This document shows positions 6,636 to 7,476 of a DNA stretch of 7,476 nucleotides, one piece after another. Positions within the stretch are counted from its first letter, which is position 1. Each line of letters opens with the position of its first letter. Source of the stretch: Anaerolineales bacterium (GTDB lineage Bacteria; Chloroflexota; Anaerolineae; 4572-78; J111); assembly GCA_012032575.1 (NCBI GenBank), contig JAAUSP010000380.1, positions 1 to 7,476 of the forward strand, given 5' to 3'. The position numbers and the translations under genes were made by a program. The notes under the pieces were generated by a model, which was given only the letters and a program-made list of their open reading frames with translations, did no database searches and was not told the DNA's origin.

Positions 6636-6705
6636 GAGGCGAGGAAGCGTGAGGCGAGGAGGCGAAAGAATCTTCGCGTCTCGTCTCCTCGCGTCCCCGC
6701 CTCAC
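6636..6705. repeat. GAGGCGAG-type array forming an imperfect inverted repeat in the mutase leader
   Basis: Left arm 6636-6669 is a tandem of GAGGCGAGGA-like units; right arm 6671-6705 is its imperfect reverse complement (CTCCTCGCG, CCCCGCCTCAC). On the plus strand it is followed by six T (6706-6711), like a terminator, but no plus-strand gene ends here. On the minus strand it lies in the predicted 5' untranslated leader of the mutase, six bases upstream of the ribosome site, so it might influence translation or be another neutral microrepeat. Confidence 0.8.
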
Positions 6706-6760
6706 TTTTTTGTTTTAGCGGCAGTTCGGACGGGACAGGGGGAGGAGAAATTTGCCCTCA

Positions 6761-6789
6761 ATTATAGAGCGTTTGGGGCCAGTTGAAAA
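6761..6789 (-). promoter_or_regulatory. Candidate sigma-70-type promoter of the acyl-CoA mutase gene
   Basis: On the minus strand, TTTTCA (6789-6784, 4 of 6) is followed after 17 bases by a perfect TATAAT (6766-6761). Transcription would start near 6754 and give a leader of about 135 bases. The -35 overlaps the T tract of the upstream terminator, so the two units are placed back to back. The remaining 6712-6760 holds nothing recognisable. Confidence 0.55.
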
Positions 6790-6816
6790 AGCCCCGACTC
6801 GAATGAGTCGGGGCTT
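6786..6816 (-). terminator. Intrinsic terminator of the antitoxin/toxin operon
   Basis: AAGCCCCGACTC (6789-6800) and GAGTCGGGGCTT (6805-6816) form a perfect 12-bp stem with a 4-base loop. Read on the minus strand the stem runs straight into TTTTT (6790-6786), the classical intrinsic terminator form. It lies 68 bases beyond the toxin stop codon and faces the right way for that operon. Confidence 0.92.
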
Positions 6817-6883
6817 GTGGGTTAAAGAGGGAAGGCTAATTTGTCAAGGAGTTCTTCCGGGGTAAAAGGAGCGATATTTGAAC

Positions 6884-7171
6884 TTAATACACATTCCCCC
6901 GATTATCAATCGCAGTAATACGAATGGTGCGCCTTTCTTCATTGACCGAATAAATGATGCGAATATCGCCCACCCGATAACGCCATAACCCTTTGTACTC
7001 GCCTTTCAACTGTTTGATAACCTTCGGATTGGGGTGACGAAAAGGTGAAACATTGCAGATGTAGTCAAAGGCTTCAGCCACCGCCTCTTGTTGTTTACGA
7101 GGCAACCGCTTCAGATAGCTGGCTGCACCTGGCGCAATCCGTTCAATCGCAAAGGGGGCTGCCTCCATCAT
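6884..7171 (-). CDS. RelE/ParE-superfamily toxin of a type II toxin-antitoxin pair
   Basis: 95 residues, the usual size for the family. An N-terminal helical hairpin (APGAASYLKRLPRKQQEAVAEA) is followed by the beta-sheet core VIKQLKGEYKGLWRYRVGDI, RIIYSVNEERRTIRITAIDN and the final RGNVY. Candidate ribosome-dependent RNase residues are Lys56, Arg64, Arg66, Arg71, Arg91 and Tyr95, in the positions where RelE relatives carry their basic residues and terminal Tyr. RelE-type toxins cut mRNA in the ribosome; ParE-type relatives act on gyrase, and sequence alone does not fully separate them, although the RelE reading is favoured. Two adjacent ATG codons exist; the first overlaps the antitoxin stop (ATGA, 7171-7168), giving translational coupling with antitoxin made first. 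The gene is richer in A+T than the mutase beside it, which fits horizontal acquisition. Confidence 0.85.
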   Translation of the reverse strand: MMEAAPFAIERIAPGAASYLKRLPRKQQEAVAEAFDYICNVSPFRHPNPKVIKQLKGEYKGLWRYRVGDIRIIYSVNEERRTIRITAIDNRGNVY

Positions 7172-7470
7172 AGCCCCAGTTCTTCCCTCAACTTTGTCCA
7201 GCTAACCCCTTGCCCTTCGGCTAACTCAGCCATCCCTTGCTGCACCCCGTTTGTAACAATAGGGTCGGTTTTGACATTGGCCGTTTCCTTCCAAGATTCA
7301 ATCACCTCAGTTACCAATGACCAATCTCTATCTTGTTCGCTCTGGTTCAAAGCATCAAAAAGCTCCGTAAAAAATTCAGCGATTTCTTCGGCGCTGAAAT
7401 GTTGAAGCCAGACAAAACTTTCTGGCAGAGTAAACAGGGAGATTTGTCCGTGCGCTTGAGGCAGTGACAT
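7168..7470 (-). CDS. Putative antitoxin of the RelE-type pair
   Basis: 100 residues if the ATG at 7470-7468 is the start; only six bases upstream are visible (GGCAAA), so a longer form cannot be excluded. It has no clear ribbon-helix-helix or PHD/YefM N-terminus. The first 60 residues are helical and acidic (HFSAEEIAEFFTELFDALNQ, then DRDWSLVTEVIESWKETANV), followed by DPIVTNGVQQGMAELAEGQG and an SWTKLREELGL tail, the short C-terminal form seen in many antitoxins that wrap their toxin. Similar 'W-x-x-V-x-E-x-x-E-x-W-K-x-T-A' antitoxin-like proteins occur next to RelE genes in cyanobacteria and Chloroflexota, as I recall. The assignment rests mainly on gene order, the ATGA overlap with the toxin and size. 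Confidence 0.7.
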   Translation of the reverse strand: MSLPQAHGQISLFTLPESFVWLQHFSAEEIAEFFTELFDALNQSEQDRDWSLVTEVIESWKETANVKTDPIVTNGVQQGMAELAEGQGVSWTKLREELGL

Positions 7471-7476
7471 TTTGCC

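Noticed and set aside
6636..6711. Plus-strand intrinsic terminator (hairpin followed by six T)
   Set aside because: No plus-strand gene ends upstream of it; the neighbouring gene is on the minus strand. It is better described as one of the microrepeat hairpins.

Overview
The window is GC-rich with densely packed coding regions. The long Pro/Thr/Ala linker of its lipoprotein, the two-subunit form of its acyl-CoA mutase and its simple intergenic microrepeats are most like an environmental Chloroflexota (Anaerolineae/Caldilineae-type) bacterium. This placement is inferred from style and gene families; there is no marker gene here.

Left part, plus strand. The 3' end of a small beta-rich protein gene (2-247) overlaps by ATGA a second, membrane-anchored gene (244-747) that resembles it, so they look like tandem paralogues. 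Next come a lipoprotein with a LysM domain and a LasA-type M23 peptidase (1028-2599), the septal/terminal murein transglycosylase MltG (2773-3938), and an RNase Z-like metallo-beta-lactamase-fold hydrolase (4033-4800). The M23 protein and MltG form a peptidoglycan-remodelling pair. MltG and the hydrolase read as one 675-codon frame only because MltG has a one-base shift in a T run near its end; they are two genes.

Right part, minus strand. The catalytic subunit of a B12-dependent acyl-CoA mutase (6617-4939) is interrupted by three one-base shifts. Repaired, it is 559 residues and lacks the B12-binding domain. Although it would routinely be labelled methylmalonyl-CoA mutase, its two substrate-specificity residues are Phe89 and Gln207, the isobutyryl-CoA mutase pair. 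It has a TATAAT promoter directly downstream of the terminator of an antitoxin/RelE-type toxin pair (7470-6884) that is visibly richer in A+T than its surroundings.

Nearly every intergenic gap holds a different short tandem repeat (6 to 10 base units), in four of the five cases folded as a long inverted repeat (749-800, 3942-4019, 4820-4907, 6636-6705; the exception, 2612-2722, is a direct array with a hairpin inserted in it). Four of the five start within about 20 bases after a stop codon. This shared architecture with unrelated sequences is the least explained structure in the window. The four one-base shifts, at least two of them in homopolymer runs and all in otherwise intact genes, point to sequencing or assembly error more than to decay.
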